64,000 nucleotides of DNA from Wolbachia endosymbiont (group B) of Hofmannophila pseudospretella (GTDB taxonomy: Bacteria > Pseudomonadota > Alphaproteobacteria > Rickettsiales > Anaplasmataceae). The translations under genes and the position numbers were made by a program. This document shows, in pieces, positions 8,937-19,500 of the stretch. Below the pieces are notes generated by a model that was given only the letters and a program-made list of their open reading frames with translations, did not search any database and was not told the DNA's origin. Every line of letters begins with the position of its first letter. The stretch's first letter is position 1. The stretch lies in contig NZ_OZ034788.1 of NCBI RefSeq assembly GCF_964028515.1, positions 1,364,001 to 1,428,000 of the forward strand, given 5' to 3'.

Positions 8937-9140
8937 AACTATGCTTCTTCCTCTTTTGTGTTATCTGGAGCGTTTGCTGTTGGTTCATGTTTAACAGTAT
9001 CGAATTTAGAAATATGTATTTCATTTGCTGTAGCTGCATCTGTTTGCATTGCAATTGGGTGCTACTGTTCATATAAAGCAAGTTCAGTACTGAGTGATGT
9101 GACAAGCACTGAATTTGGTAATGTTATCAGTTTAAAATAG
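8937..9140 (+). pseudogene. C-terminal fragment of a membrane-hairpin protein, cut off by IS630 copy 1
   Basis: Directly after the IS, the frame beginning at 8937 reads NYASSSFVLSGAFAVGSC, then EICISFAVAASVCIAIGCYC and a short hydrophilic tail ending in NVISLK. Two hydrophobic segments form a likely membrane hairpin, as at the C-terminus of the protein at 1603-2643. It has no start of its own. It may be the lost end of the ankyrin protein upstream, but its frame does not match after simple IS excision, so an extra indel or an IS-mediated rearrangement is needed. Confidence 0.5.
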
Positions 9141-9553
9141 AGTTAAGGTTTTTACTTCTTCTCTAAACTCTACTGAAAATTTTTATAAATATTGAAAACA
9201 TCTTAGATGAATGTAAACCTAAGTGGTTTCAAGACTTAAATGATCAAGCAGTTGTTGTATTATCCATTCAGTAAGATGATAAAATCCTATACTCGGATGA
9301 CATTTTCCTTGGTCTGTTGTATCACAATGTTCGTACAGGTGTATGTTCCACCAAAAGTACGATTTATGTTATAGCGTTGTGCTAAGGGTGTCATCCCAGT
9401 GTCAGCTACTTTCATGGGTTCTGTCGCATTTATAAACCATAGAAAAGAAGATTATTAAAGCTGGGATTATAGGAGTTATAGATGTGACAGAACCGTAAAA
9501 TTTAACACTTCTGCAAATCTTCATTTACTTGTTGGTTAGCTCCTAAGTTAGGT
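9141..9553. other. intergenic stretch with a small inverted-repeat element
   Basis: No open frame of note. It contains the 78-bp element at 9417-9494. The surrounding sequence (about 9230-9415) looks like decayed coding DNA, but I cannot assign it. Confidence 0.4.
9417..9494. repeat. 78-bp element with terminal inverted repeats (MITE-like or internally deleted IS)
   Basis: Begins GGTTCTGTCGCA and ends TGTGACAGAACC, a 12-bp inverted repeat with one mismatch. There is no coding capacity. The GGTTCTGT ends recall IS6/IS982-type termini, so it may be the residue of an internally deleted IS. Confidence 0.45.
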
Positions 9554-10099
9554 TCATCTAGTTATCGCTAGGCTTTGATGCTGATAAGGTTGAATTATCG
9601 TAACCTCCGTAAGATAAGTGCTTGGTGGTCTCAGACAAGGTTCATCGATTTCTACAAATGCCAGTACTTTCAATTGAGGAATGTGTTTTTCATTAACATC
9701 TTCAAAATCGATAAAGTTACTCAGAGTTATTCCTCCATTTCCTAATTTTTCCCTAAAGTCATTTCTGTGGCTGTCAAAAAATCTCTTCATATCATCAAAT
9801 GTCATTTCTTTAATATCATATCTATTATAATATATTGATAAAGCATTAATTAATGGTTTGTGGTTATGTAGGAAAATTTCTTTTTTCACTTTATTAGCTT
9901 TATCAATTAGAATACGAGCATATTCTGGATATTGCTCTTGTAAGCTTTTTTGATTATTAAACTTATCACGTACATTTTCATTTTTTTCCCATATACTAAC
10001 TAATGCACCTATATTATTCTCGTTTAAAAAGTCATGTAGTAGCTTATTTTTCTTCTTAAGTTTTTCAGCTTCTAGCACCTGCTTATCTGCTAAACTCAT
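9554..10099 (-). CDS. hypothetical protein, 181 residues
   Basis: I do not recognise a family. A strong ribosome-binding site (AGGAGGTAATT) sits directly before the ATG at 10099, which supports a real gene. The first 100 residues are rich in Lys, Glu and Asn and mostly helical (QVLEAEKLKKKNKLLHDFLN; ARILIDKANKVKKEIF). The C-terminal part is less charged (PQLKVLAFVEIDEPCLRPPS; TEVTIIQPYQHQ). No signal peptide or membrane segment. It is on the same strand as the 759-residue gene upstream, about 500 bases away. Confidence 0.6.
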   Translation of the reverse strand: MSLADKQVLEAEKLKKKNKLLHDFLNENNIGALVSIWEKNENVRDKFNNQKSLQEQYPEYARILIDKANKVKKEIFLHNHKPLINALSIYYNRYDIKEMTFDDMKRFFDSHRNDFREKLGNGGITLSNFIDFEDVNEKHIPQLKVLAFVEIDEPCLRPPSTYLTEVTIIQPYQHQSLAITR

Positions 10100-10287
10100 A
10101 ATTACCTCCTAGTGTTAAAAATAATAATATACTTTAATTATTAAATATTTAAATAGAAAAATCAAGATTTATATATTTTTTATACTTTATGTAAGGTTAT
10201 TAATAATCACCTTAGCTCCAGAAACATACTAAAAATTAGCGTCATAAAAATCTTGAATGTTTACTTTTTCAAAAAACATAAAAAAGA

Positions 10288-10440
10288 TCGTATATTTGTG
10301 AGAACAAGCCGTGTAAAAATAGGGTTGTAAAAATAGAAGATTTAAATTGTTTCCATAAACTTAGGCAAATCAGTTCGTATGTAAATTTAACAGAAGTAAG
10401 CCAATATAGATGATTTTAGCGTATAATGAAATCATTGAAC
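10288..10440. repeat. direct repeat, copy 1 (partner at 13112-13264)
   Basis: About 150 bp, from ATATTTGTGAGAACA through TTTTAGCGTATAATGAAATCA, matches 13112-13264 in the same orientation with roughly 85% identity by eye. The two copies lie on either side of the 759-residue gene. Confidence 0.65.
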
Positions 10441-10570
10441 GTTCCCGATAACCGTAAGAAAAATAAGCTTTAGTAGGTAAGCTAATCCTTTCTTTATCAT
10501 TTATTTTGACAGTTACAAGCTTATTTTTACCATCACAAAAAGCACCTCCCGGCTCTAAATTAAAACGCAT
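10370..10570 (-). CDS. small hypothetical protein, possibly a truncated relic
   Basis: 66 residues, MRFNLEPGGAFCDGKNK at the N-terminus and a hydrophobic C-terminus (AKIIYIGLLLLNLHTN). A good AGGAGG ribosome-binding site precedes the ATG, and it lies 41 bases after the 759-residue gene on the same strand, so it may be its operon partner. The last third coincides with the direct repeat, whose other copy encodes a similar but startless tail, so the gene may be a relic of a longer repeated gene. Confidence 0.4.
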   Translation of the reverse strand: MRFNLEPGGAFCDGKNKLVTVKINDKERISLPTKAYFSYGYRERSMISLYAKIIYIGLLLLNLHTN

Positions 10571-10611
10571 CTTAACCCTCCTGGTTTCTATATCTTAATA
10601 TATATTAACTA

Positions 10612-12891
10612 TCATAATCCCCTACCATAAGCTCTTGCATTTACTTTTAGTAGCTGATTTCTATTAACTTCTTCTACAAAGCTAGATGGATTTTCCATTG
10701 TACAATCTGACTTTCTAATAGTCTTACCTAACTCTTTAAAAGCACTACTATTTCTTTCGAAATACCCATTTTCTATGGCTGTCAAAACACTTTCTCCCCC
10801 TAAAAGACAATTTTGTCCTAAATTTGATTTATTCTCTAACTTATTAAACCTTACTTCATCGATAAGCCTCACCTCTATTTTATTACTATCTTCCTCATTA
10901 GGGCATAGATATATACTGATCTCTCCTATTTCAGTAGAAAAAGACATTTCAATGATGCCTTCTAAAACGTCCGTATAATTTCTCCTTTCCCCTATATTTT
11001 CAACTCTAATTATACTTTTTCCAACTTGAAGTACACCAATATTTAGATTTAAATCTTTAGCTTTCTGATTATTGAATATCTTTGCAACTTCAATAGTACT
11101 ATTTTGTGGGTAATCTATACAAAAATATCCATTATCTATTTCTAGTTCAAAGTCATGTTTATCAATTTGCTCACTTTTACTTATAATACTTTCAAGTGCT
11201 AACTCCTTCAGCTTTGAAAGGTTTGCTTTTCGCTGACCTAAGGTATCTTTATCTGAACAAATTACGTTTACTACATCTCCATGCTCTTCATCGCTAAATC
11301 TGTTTAAAGATGCACCTTCTGATATTATCTGAAATATTTTTTTCTTGTGTAAAAACTCATAAATTTGAGTAGTGTCAGCAGATAAATATAGCTTTGGGAA
11401 TGTGTCAGCTATACGATCTATCAAGGACATATCAGATTTATATGGAAAAGTGAACATTATTCCTTGTTTCAGTGCTTCGTTTATAACTTTATCAAGTTCT
11501 TTTTCGCACTTCTCATAATCTTCTTCGCTACCAGAGTAACCTAAAATGTCCAGATAATCATGGATCTTATTTATTTTTTGCCAAATACTTTCATACTTTT
11601 CTTCTTCTCTTGTATTCGGTTTTACTTTCGCTAAAGAAAAAGAGTCTTTTTGACGAATTAAAACAAAAGTATCTTTTTCTTTATGAATTATGGCTTCATC
11701 ATAGAATAGTTGACTGTAACGCCTACCAAAACTTTCATCATAATCAGGGCAAGGGCTAACATTGTTGTCATCGTCACTTTCACTATCCGTTTCGTTCCAT
11801 ACTTCAATTGGGAAATCATTATTTTCAAGGTTTTTATCTTCACTTATTCGACAATTTTCTGTTTTTCCATATAGCCAGGTTGATTTCTGGTCATCGCTAC
11901 TTTCATCGTCAGCTTCATTCCATACTCCAATCTCGAAATCATTATTTTCAAGGTTTCTATCTTCACTTGTTCGATAATTTTCTGCTTCTCTATCCGGTAA
12001 GGTTGATTCTTGGTCATTATTATCAATAATATGTTTAATTTTCACTTCAGGTACAAACTGAAGCTTTGCTATTTCTTCTCTTACGTTTTCTTTGTTTATT
12101 TCATCTGCAAGAGACACTTCATTACTAATATAGAAATTTTTCTGTTTTAAACTTTCGTTTTCCTTCTGCAGTCTATTGAATTCTGCAAATAGTTCTTTAT
12201 ACTCTGATGAATAAATATAAAATTGATCTCTTACATCATTAAGTTCCTTCTCTTTTTCTAATATCTGATTTTCATAATTACCTTTCAAATCCTCTATACT
12301 GTTTATCAGCACTGTACTTTCTTTTCTTACTCTATTTAACTCATCTTCAGTCAAAACCAGTTTTTGCTGTAACTCTTCATTTATTTTGTTTGTTAACTGA
12401 ATTTCATTCTTTGCCTCTTTTAATTGATTATTTAAGTTCTTAATTATATTACTTTTGTTCTGAGTTTCTAATAATAATATTTCTACTTTCTGTTTTAGCT
12501 GTTCGATGTCTTGATCATTTTCAGTTAAATTTCTCGTCCTTCTTTGTAATTCAACTTCAAGCCTTTTAATTTTCCCTTCTAGGGTTTGCATTTCTCTGGT
12601 AAGTTCACTTACTTCTTCGTAATACTCTTCTACTCTTTTCTTATAGTGTTTTTGTAACTCTACATTTTTTTTAAGATCAAAATTTTCTTGTTGTAGATTT
12701 TCTATTTTACTTTTCAAACTATCTATTGCTTGATTTTCTTCACTGCTAATCTCAAATACCTCTTCAGGAAAATGTGCAAATTCACAAGATGAAATGTCTT
12801 CAAGGTCGTTACTATCAAATAAATTATATTGTACTACCTGCTTTAAACTAAACATACCTATACCCCCTACTAAAATAAACAGATAATACAT
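10612..12891 (-). CDS. large coiled-coil protein with a C-terminal domain shared with 34582-35784
   Basis: 759 residues. Residues about 45-270 form a long coiled coil of heptads (EEVSELTREMQTLEGKIKRL). There follows a low-complexity acidic region with a tandem duplication of 41 residues (SEDxNLENNDFxIxVWNExD). The last 350 residues look globular. Their final part (FELEIDNGYFCIDYP, IEVAKIFN, GQNCLLGGESVLTAIENG) is clearly related to the protein read from 34582-35784 (LEIDNTTSYIEFS, VEVAKILE, GKNCLFGGVKLQEAVEKG). No enzyme motif is recognised. It is flanked by a direct repeat and lies divergently from the giant toxin-like gene. A structural or effector role is inference only. Confidence 0.7.
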   Translation of the reverse strand: MYYLFILVGGIGMFSLKQVVQYNLFDSNDLEDISSCEFAHFPEEVFEISSEENQAIDSLKSKIENLQQENFDLKKNVELQKHYKKRVEEYYEEVSELTREMQTLEGKIKRLEVELQRRTRNLTENDQDIEQLKQKVEILLLETQNKSNIIKNLNNQLKEAKNEIQLTNKINEELQQKLVLTEDELNRVRKESTVLINSIEDLKGNYENQILEKEKELNDVRDQFYIYSSEYKELFAEFNRLQKENESLKQKNFYISNEVSLADEINKENVREEIAKLQFVPEVKIKHIIDNNDQESTLPDREAENYRTSEDRNLENNDFEIGVWNEADDESSDDQKSTWLYGKTENCRISEDKNLENNDFPIEVWNETDSESDDDNNVSPCPDYDESFGRRYSQLFYDEAIIHKEKDTFVLIRQKDSFSLAKVKPNTREEEKYESIWQKINKIHDYLDILGYSGSEEDYEKCEKELDKVINEALKQGIMFTFPYKSDMSLIDRIADTFPKLYLSADTTQIYEFLHKKKIFQIISEGASLNRFSDEEHGDVVNVICSDKDTLGQRKANLSKLKELALESIISKSEQIDKHDFELEIDNGYFCIDYPQNSTIEVAKIFNNQKAKDLNLNIGVLQVGKSIIRVENIGERRNYTDVLEGIIEMSFSTEIGEISIYLCPNEEDSNKIEVRLIDEVRFNKLENKSNLGQNCLLGGESVLTAIENGYFERNSSAFKELGKTIRKSDCTMENPSSFVEEVNRNQLLKVNARAYGRGL
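11777..12022 (-). repeat. two tandem 123-bp units inside the coiled-coil gene
   Basis: Matching blocks such as ATTTTCAAGGTTT at 11821 and 11944 are spaced by exactly 123 bp (41 codons). The duplication is in frame and adds a second acidic SEDxNLENNDF block. Confidence 0.7.
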
Positions 12892-13572
12892 TGTATGTAC
12901 TATATGTCATAAGTTCAATTGATTTGAACATAATTTGTTTACTAATTCCTATTGTGAATTTTTATAGAATAGGTTTAGGTGTAAAATATTATGATACCAT
13001 TAAAGTAGATGGATAAAGCACAGTCTTTTTGAGAGGATAAATTTAATGAAAAGACCATACTAATTAGTGTTATAAGGAATTGAATTATTGACTCTTCTGA
13101 AATTGCAAAAAAGGTCATATATTTGTGAGAACACGTTGCGTAAAAATAAGGTTATAAAAATAGAAGATTTAAATTATTTCCATAAGCTTAAGCAAAACAG
13201 TTCATATGTGAATTTAGCTGAAGTAGGCTAATATGGCTAGTTTTAGCGTATAATGAAATCACTATATTAAAAAGTTCGTATGGATCAGTTGGTAGACCAA
13301 TTCATTCCAAAACAAACTCTTCTCACAATAGTGGTTTTGGGTGATTGGAAATGGTTATTTTATTGAATTTTTAGCAAAATATAATACTAGATCAATTCTA
13401 ATTTATTTAATAGTAATAAAGAAAAACTGAGATAATTTAAAGATAGAATAAAGCTTTTCTACAAGCTCAGCTCAAAAGCTTAAATAAAATAATAAAAACC
13501 ATTTGCACCGCCAATTTTATTTACTAGCATGTAACAAGATCTTTAGATTTTATGTGAAATAGAAGGGATTTT
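12892..13572. other. 681-bp divergent intergenic region
   Basis: Lies between the starts of the 759-residue gene (minus) and the giant gene (plus), so both promoters should be here. It contains copy 2 of the direct repeat at 13112-13264. A weak purine ribosome-binding site (AGAAGGGATTTT) precedes ATG 13573. Nothing else recognised. Confidence 0.5.
13112..13264. repeat. direct repeat, copy 2 (partner at 10288-10440)
   Basis: Same orientation as copy 1, with the shared blocks ATATTTGTGAGAACA and TTTTAGCGTATAATGAAATCA. No intact ORF. On the minus strand it encodes a tail resembling the C-terminus of the 66-residue protein at 10370, but without its start. Confidence 0.65.
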
Positions 13573-16500
13573 ATGCCAAAGGTAAATATTGATCCACAAT
13601 CAGTTAAGTTACAGAAAGAAGAGAAATCTTTGCAGCTTAAAAATAGAATAAAGCGTCAATATAACCCTAGTGATATTAACATTGCCAAGTTGTTTCTTGC
13701 GATACGTGAGCATAGAACGGGTAATCCTCAGCTAAATAAAATTAGTGAAATTGAAGGATTACTTACTCAAGTGCAAAATATTAATGATATTGATCTCAAT
13801 GATATTGGTAATACACCACTACATGTTGCTGTAAGCAAAAAACATCCAGACATTGTCGAATTTCTTTTGAATGTGCCTGGTATAGATCCTAACATTCAAA
13901 ACAATCAAGGTGATACTTCCTTACATATTGCTGTTTCTGAAGATGATGAAGAATTAGTACGATTACTCCTAAGTAAAAAAGCAGAGATGAATATTAAAAA
14001 TAAGGACGGTAAAACTCCATTGGATATTGCTAGAAGTAATACACAACCAAATAAGGAAAAGATCATCTCTACTTTAGAAGAACATTTAAATAAATCTTCT
14101 AATCAAGTAGAAAGACTTTCTGAGCAAGAAAAAGAAGTACATGAAAAATTAAGACGTTTTGTTGAAGATTTTGTTTTTATTTATGAAGGATCTTTGTCAG
14201 AGTACTATGAGAGATTAGAAAATCAAAAAGGAAAGCCAGGTAAATGGGCTGATTTTATTAATAGAGTGACAAGGACAGGAAAAAGTGGAACAGAACAAGG
14301 AGAAAGGGAATCAAAGGTAATTCCTCTTATTGGAATTAGCGTTCTTCAAGAAGCAATATCTGGCATTGGTAGTTATTATAATAGAGAAGAGCTAAAAAAG
14401 CTGATAGATCAATTGTATATCTTTAAAAAAGATCCGGTTAAAGTTAGGGAAGAGTTAGTAAAATCTGGTATTGAGATCTTTCAAGCTTTTGAGAGCCAAT
14501 TTGTGCAAGTTAAAGCAGACGGGAGTTGGCAGAGAGCAATGGCAAAGTTAGCAAAAGATGCTGTAAGTAGAGTGGTTGATTACTATAGACAAAATAACGC
14601 CAAGGAGTTTTGTGCTTTCTCAATTACTGAGGGTATCATTTTAGGAGAGTCAAAAAAATACAAACAAACTTCTATTGGTGTTCCTCATATTAAATCAGGA
14701 CATACGTTAGAAAGTAAAAATTTAAATTCATGGAATACTGCAGAATTATTTGATAAAGCAGGGTTAGTAACAATAAAGAGTGATGGTAGTGCTGATAAAT
14801 ACTACAGGAAAAGAGATGGAAAGAGTGATACTAGCAAATATGGTTATCGTCTTCTTTTTGAATGGGAGTTAGAAAATAAAATAAAAAAATTCGTGAGAGA
14901 GTACAGTGAAGAAAAACCTCCTAGAGAAGAATATAGGTATATTTTAAAGTCAGATGAGGAAAAATGGGAAGGTAAATTATTGGATGAGCTTAATAAGCAA
15001 GATCCAAAGTTAGTCAAAGAGAGGTTACTAAGCAATTTCAAAGAAGAAATGAAACAGGAAGCTGAAAAGAAAGTTAATGAATTAGAGGATTATATAGGTA
15101 AGAATTTTAATGAGTTATCAAGTTACATAGAAAGTAATCAAAATGAGATTAAGAGAGTCCTTGATGAATTAATCAGTCAACATCAGCAAGCTAGTCAAGA
15201 GATAGCAGATTCTATTGCAGAGGAAAGAAAAGAAAGTAGAGAAAGCTTTGAGAAAGTAGATAAAAAGCTTGATGAAATACATAGTTTAATTATAGCAGGA
15301 CAACAAGTAAGGGAACCCATTTGGTTTGATGTAAAAAAGCCAGTAAGTTTATTTACTGGAAGAGAAGAAGAATTAATTGACCTACATAATAAAGTACAAC
15401 GTAGTTCAGAAAAGATAACAATACTATCACAAATAACCTCAATTAGCGGTTTAGGAGGAATAGGTAAAACAGAGCTAGCTAGGGAATATATTCAAGAATA
15501 TAGTAAAGATTATTATAACGATGTTATATGGATTAATGCTGAAAGCGAAGTATCTATTATTGAATCATTTACTCGATTAGCGAAGGATAAACTGAAAATT
15601 GATACAAAAGATGCAAATGGAAAAAAAAAGGATATACAGGATATTGTAGAAGAGGTTTATAAATTTTTCAGTGATAGCAAAAGCTTGTTTATTTTTGATG
15701 ATGCCGAAAAAAGTAATTATTTGAATAAATTTTTACCACTTCATGATTTATTACCAGTTGGTAATGGACCTTATATTTTAATTACTTCTCGTAATCAAGA
15801 GTGGGGCAGAGGGATAGAAGTTATTAATCTGAACGAACTAAAGTCAGAAAAAGCGATAGAATTTGTAAAAAAGAGCTTGAGTATAGAAGATGAATCTCAA
15901 AATGAAAAGATAAAAGCTTTAGTAGAAAAGTTGCAACGCTTTCCTTTAGCTATACAGCAAGCGATAGCATACATTGAAGATCAAAGAATTACAGAAGAAT
16001 TTGATATAGATGATTACCTAGAGAAGTATGAAAAGAAGACGAAAGATTTGCTTGATTCTGAAGTATTCAGGGGAATTGATAATGATTACGCTAAAACAAC
16101 TTTTACAACTTGGAAGATTACAACCAATAAAATAGCAAGTGATAGAGAGAATGGAAAATTAGCTTTAAGGGTTCTTAATATTATATCTTATCTTGCACCT
16201 GAGAGGATTAGTAGAGAAGTATTTTTAGGTTTGACAGGAAGTAGTGAGGAGAAATTAAGGTCAGCTGTTCGCTTACTTATAAAATATTCTATGGTGAATG
16301 GTGAACAAAAGCAAAGTGTGTTGAGTACTCATAAATTAGTTCAAGAAGTGACAAGAATAGTATTAGAAGAGGAAGGTAAAGATAAGGAAGTTATGGACGA
16401 GGTTTTCAAGCTACTCAGAGCAAGCTTTCCTTATGGTAGTGATAAGTTAGAAGATTATGTCAAGAAACGAGAATTCTTGCCACACTTAGAAGCATTTTTA

Positions 16501-19500
16501 TTACATGTAGATAATTGGTTAAAAAAGAACCCGAAAGATAAACAAAAAATAGAAGAGGATTACCTTGAGGGTTTGTTAATATTGATAAGTGATGGGTATT
16601 TTAGCTTGGGTAATCCTAAAAGACAAAAAGATTTGCTAGAAAGAACTTTACCTATTTTAGAGAAGCATTACGGAGTAGAGCATTTTGAAGTAGCTAAAAC
16701 ATTAGTAAATCTAAGCACCAGTTATGTAGTTTTAGGTGATTACAAAATAGCAAAAGATTTGCTAGAAAGAGCTTTAAAAATTGGAAAGCAATATTATGGA
16801 GCAGATCATTTTCAATTAGCTAGAACACTAGTAAATCTTAGTGTCACTTATCGAGCTTTAGGTGATTATCATAGGGCAAAAGAGTTGCTAGAAAAGGATT
16901 TACCTGTTTTAAAGAAGCATTACGGAGCAGATCATTTTGAAGTGGCTAGAGTTCTAGTAAACCTTAGTATCACTTATGGAGTTTTAGGTAATGCTCAAAG
17001 AGCAAGAGAGCTGCTAGAAAAGGCGTTACCTATTTTAGAGAATCATTACGGGGAAGATCATTTTGAAGTAGCTAGAACACTAATAAACCTAAGCATCAGT
17101 TATGTAGTTTTAGGTGATTATCAGAAAGCACAAGGGTTGCTAAAAAAAGCACTGCTTATTTTAGAGAATCATTACGGGGAAGATTATTTTGAAGTAGCTA
17201 AAACTCTAGTAAATTTGAGTATCACTTATGAAGGTTTAGGTGATTATCAGAAATCGAAAGAGTTGCTAGAAAAGGCGCTACCTGTTTTAGAGAATCATTA
17301 CGGAAAAGATCATCTTGAAATAGCTAAAATATTAGTGAGCTTGAGTATTACTTATGGAGCTTTAGATGATTATCAGAAACAAACAGAGCTCCTAGAAAGG
17401 GCGTTACCTATTTTAGAGAGTCATTACGGAGTAGAGCATTTTGAAATAGGGATGATTCTAGAAAATTTAGGTATTGCTTATCTAATTTTAGGTGATTATC
17501 AGAAAGCAAAAGATCTTATAGAAAAGGCCTTGCCTATTTTAGAGAGTCATTACGGAGAGGATCATTTTGAAGTAGCTAAAACATTATTGAATTTGAGTAT
17601 CAGTTATGGAGCTTTAGGTAATTATCAGAAACAAAAGGAATTGCTAAAAAGGGCCTTGCCTATTTTTAAGAAGCATTACGGAGAAGATCATCCTGAAGTA
17701 GCTATAGTCTTAGAAAATTTAGCTACTGCTGATAGAGCTTTAGGTAATGACCAGAGAGCAAAAGAGTCACTAGAAATGGCTGATAAAATATATCAAAAAG
17801 GTGAAGTTGCAGAATGTTTGCCGAACACAAGTTCAGGAATGAGGAAAAGGGAAGCAAAGATTGGGGAATGTGAACTGTCTTGGAAAGACGTAGATAAATT
17901 TAATACAGAAGAGGATGCAAAAAGGGATTTTAGTAAAATAAAAATAGATAGTGAAAAGTTTCTTCATTACATAAAAGATTTACCGAAAGATAAGCGTTAT
18001 CAGCTAATTGAGCTAGCAAATAAAGTTGAAGTTACAGGTGGGTTTCGTGATTTGATCAATAAGCTTTCCAATAATCAGAAGGTCATGAATCATTTAAATA
18101 GAGTAAAGAAAATCTCTAGCATAACTATGCATGGAATGATGGCTAAAAATGTTTTAGCTGACTTTTTAAACGGAGATTATCAGGGTGTAGCAATTAATGT
18201 TGGCTTTATTGCCGGTGGTCAAGGATTTGCTAGAGTTGCTGAAGTTGCATCTCGTGAAGGATTAAATTTGCTCTCAGAAGGAAAAGCATTACTTGGTAGA
18301 TCTTTAAGAGCAGCATCACCTTTTCTTGCTCGTGGCACTTCTGCCTTTATTGCCTATGATCTAGTAAATCAGGTAAAAGCATTTAAAAATGGTACGGAAG
18401 GAGCATTGGTTGGCGTAGTAGGAGATAGTATTTACCTAAGTGTTGATGCTGCAGAGATTGGCATAGAAGTAGCTGAAAGTTTTGCAATATTAGAAGGAGT
18501 GTCAAGTGTTACTGGACCAATTGGGTCAGGAATAGGCGCTGTAGTATTTGTTGGCACTGATGTTTACATGGCAGTAAAGAAAGTTGATAAGATTGATCAA
18601 ATTATTCACCTAACTGAAAAAGAGAAGTTTATTGAAGGTTTACGTGCGTTTATCGGTATGCAACCTGAACAATATATAGAAGAGCTAATGGAAGAAAAAC
18701 AACTCTATAACCAATTAGTTAAGCAAGGGTTTGAGTATTTGAAGGAGCATAGTAATATTCAAAGCTATGTATTCCCTACTAGTAAGTCATCTGTGGATTC
18801 TTGTCGTAAGGTACCATATCAACAAACCATCTGTAATATGGCTAGACTTAGCATTTTATGCCTTAGAAAGGTTAATGTGACATTTTATGCTGAAAAATGT
18901 ACAACTAAGTTTGAGATAGATTTAGACAGTACAGTATTGCTTGATAGAAAAAGGACCGATATAAGATGGAGCAGAGCAAGACCGGATAATCCAAGTGGTG
19001 GAAAATTGTTTTGTTTCTCGCAGGGAAATGACGAACCTGCGCCAAGTTATGGGTCATATTTATGTGAAAATGCAATTGGTTTATCTAATAACAAGATAGA
19101 AGGATATACTCTAATTGATTTAGGAGAAGGTAAAGATTATGCCAGAGGATTTAAGGATAGTCAAAACATATTTGTAGTAAATGATGGTTCTAAGGAATAT
19201 TACGGAGGAAATAAGAATGATATATTTATTTTACAGGGAGATCTTATAGGAGGATCCTTGTACGGAGAAGGTGGAATTGATACCTTAGATCTCACTGGAT
19301 TTGCTCATGGTGTTGTCACTGTAGATGTTTACTTAAATGCAAACATTGGTATTACCGTATATAAGCACCATGGTTATCATAGTTTTAAAATTAATTCAGT
19401 GGAAAGAGTGTTTGGCAGAAAAGTTGAGGGAGATCATATATTTAGTGCATGTGAAACTAAATTCGTAGATGGCAATGGTGGTGCAGAAGATCAACTTGAT

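Noticed and set aside
11762..12029. plus-strand ORFs with repeated LFSRFLSS segments
   Set aside because: They are shadows of the 123-bp repeat in the minus-strand coiled-coil gene.
16660..17793. regular 126-bp spacing considered as a CRISPR-like array
   Set aside because: Units are coding, in frame and without unique spacers; they are TPR repeats.
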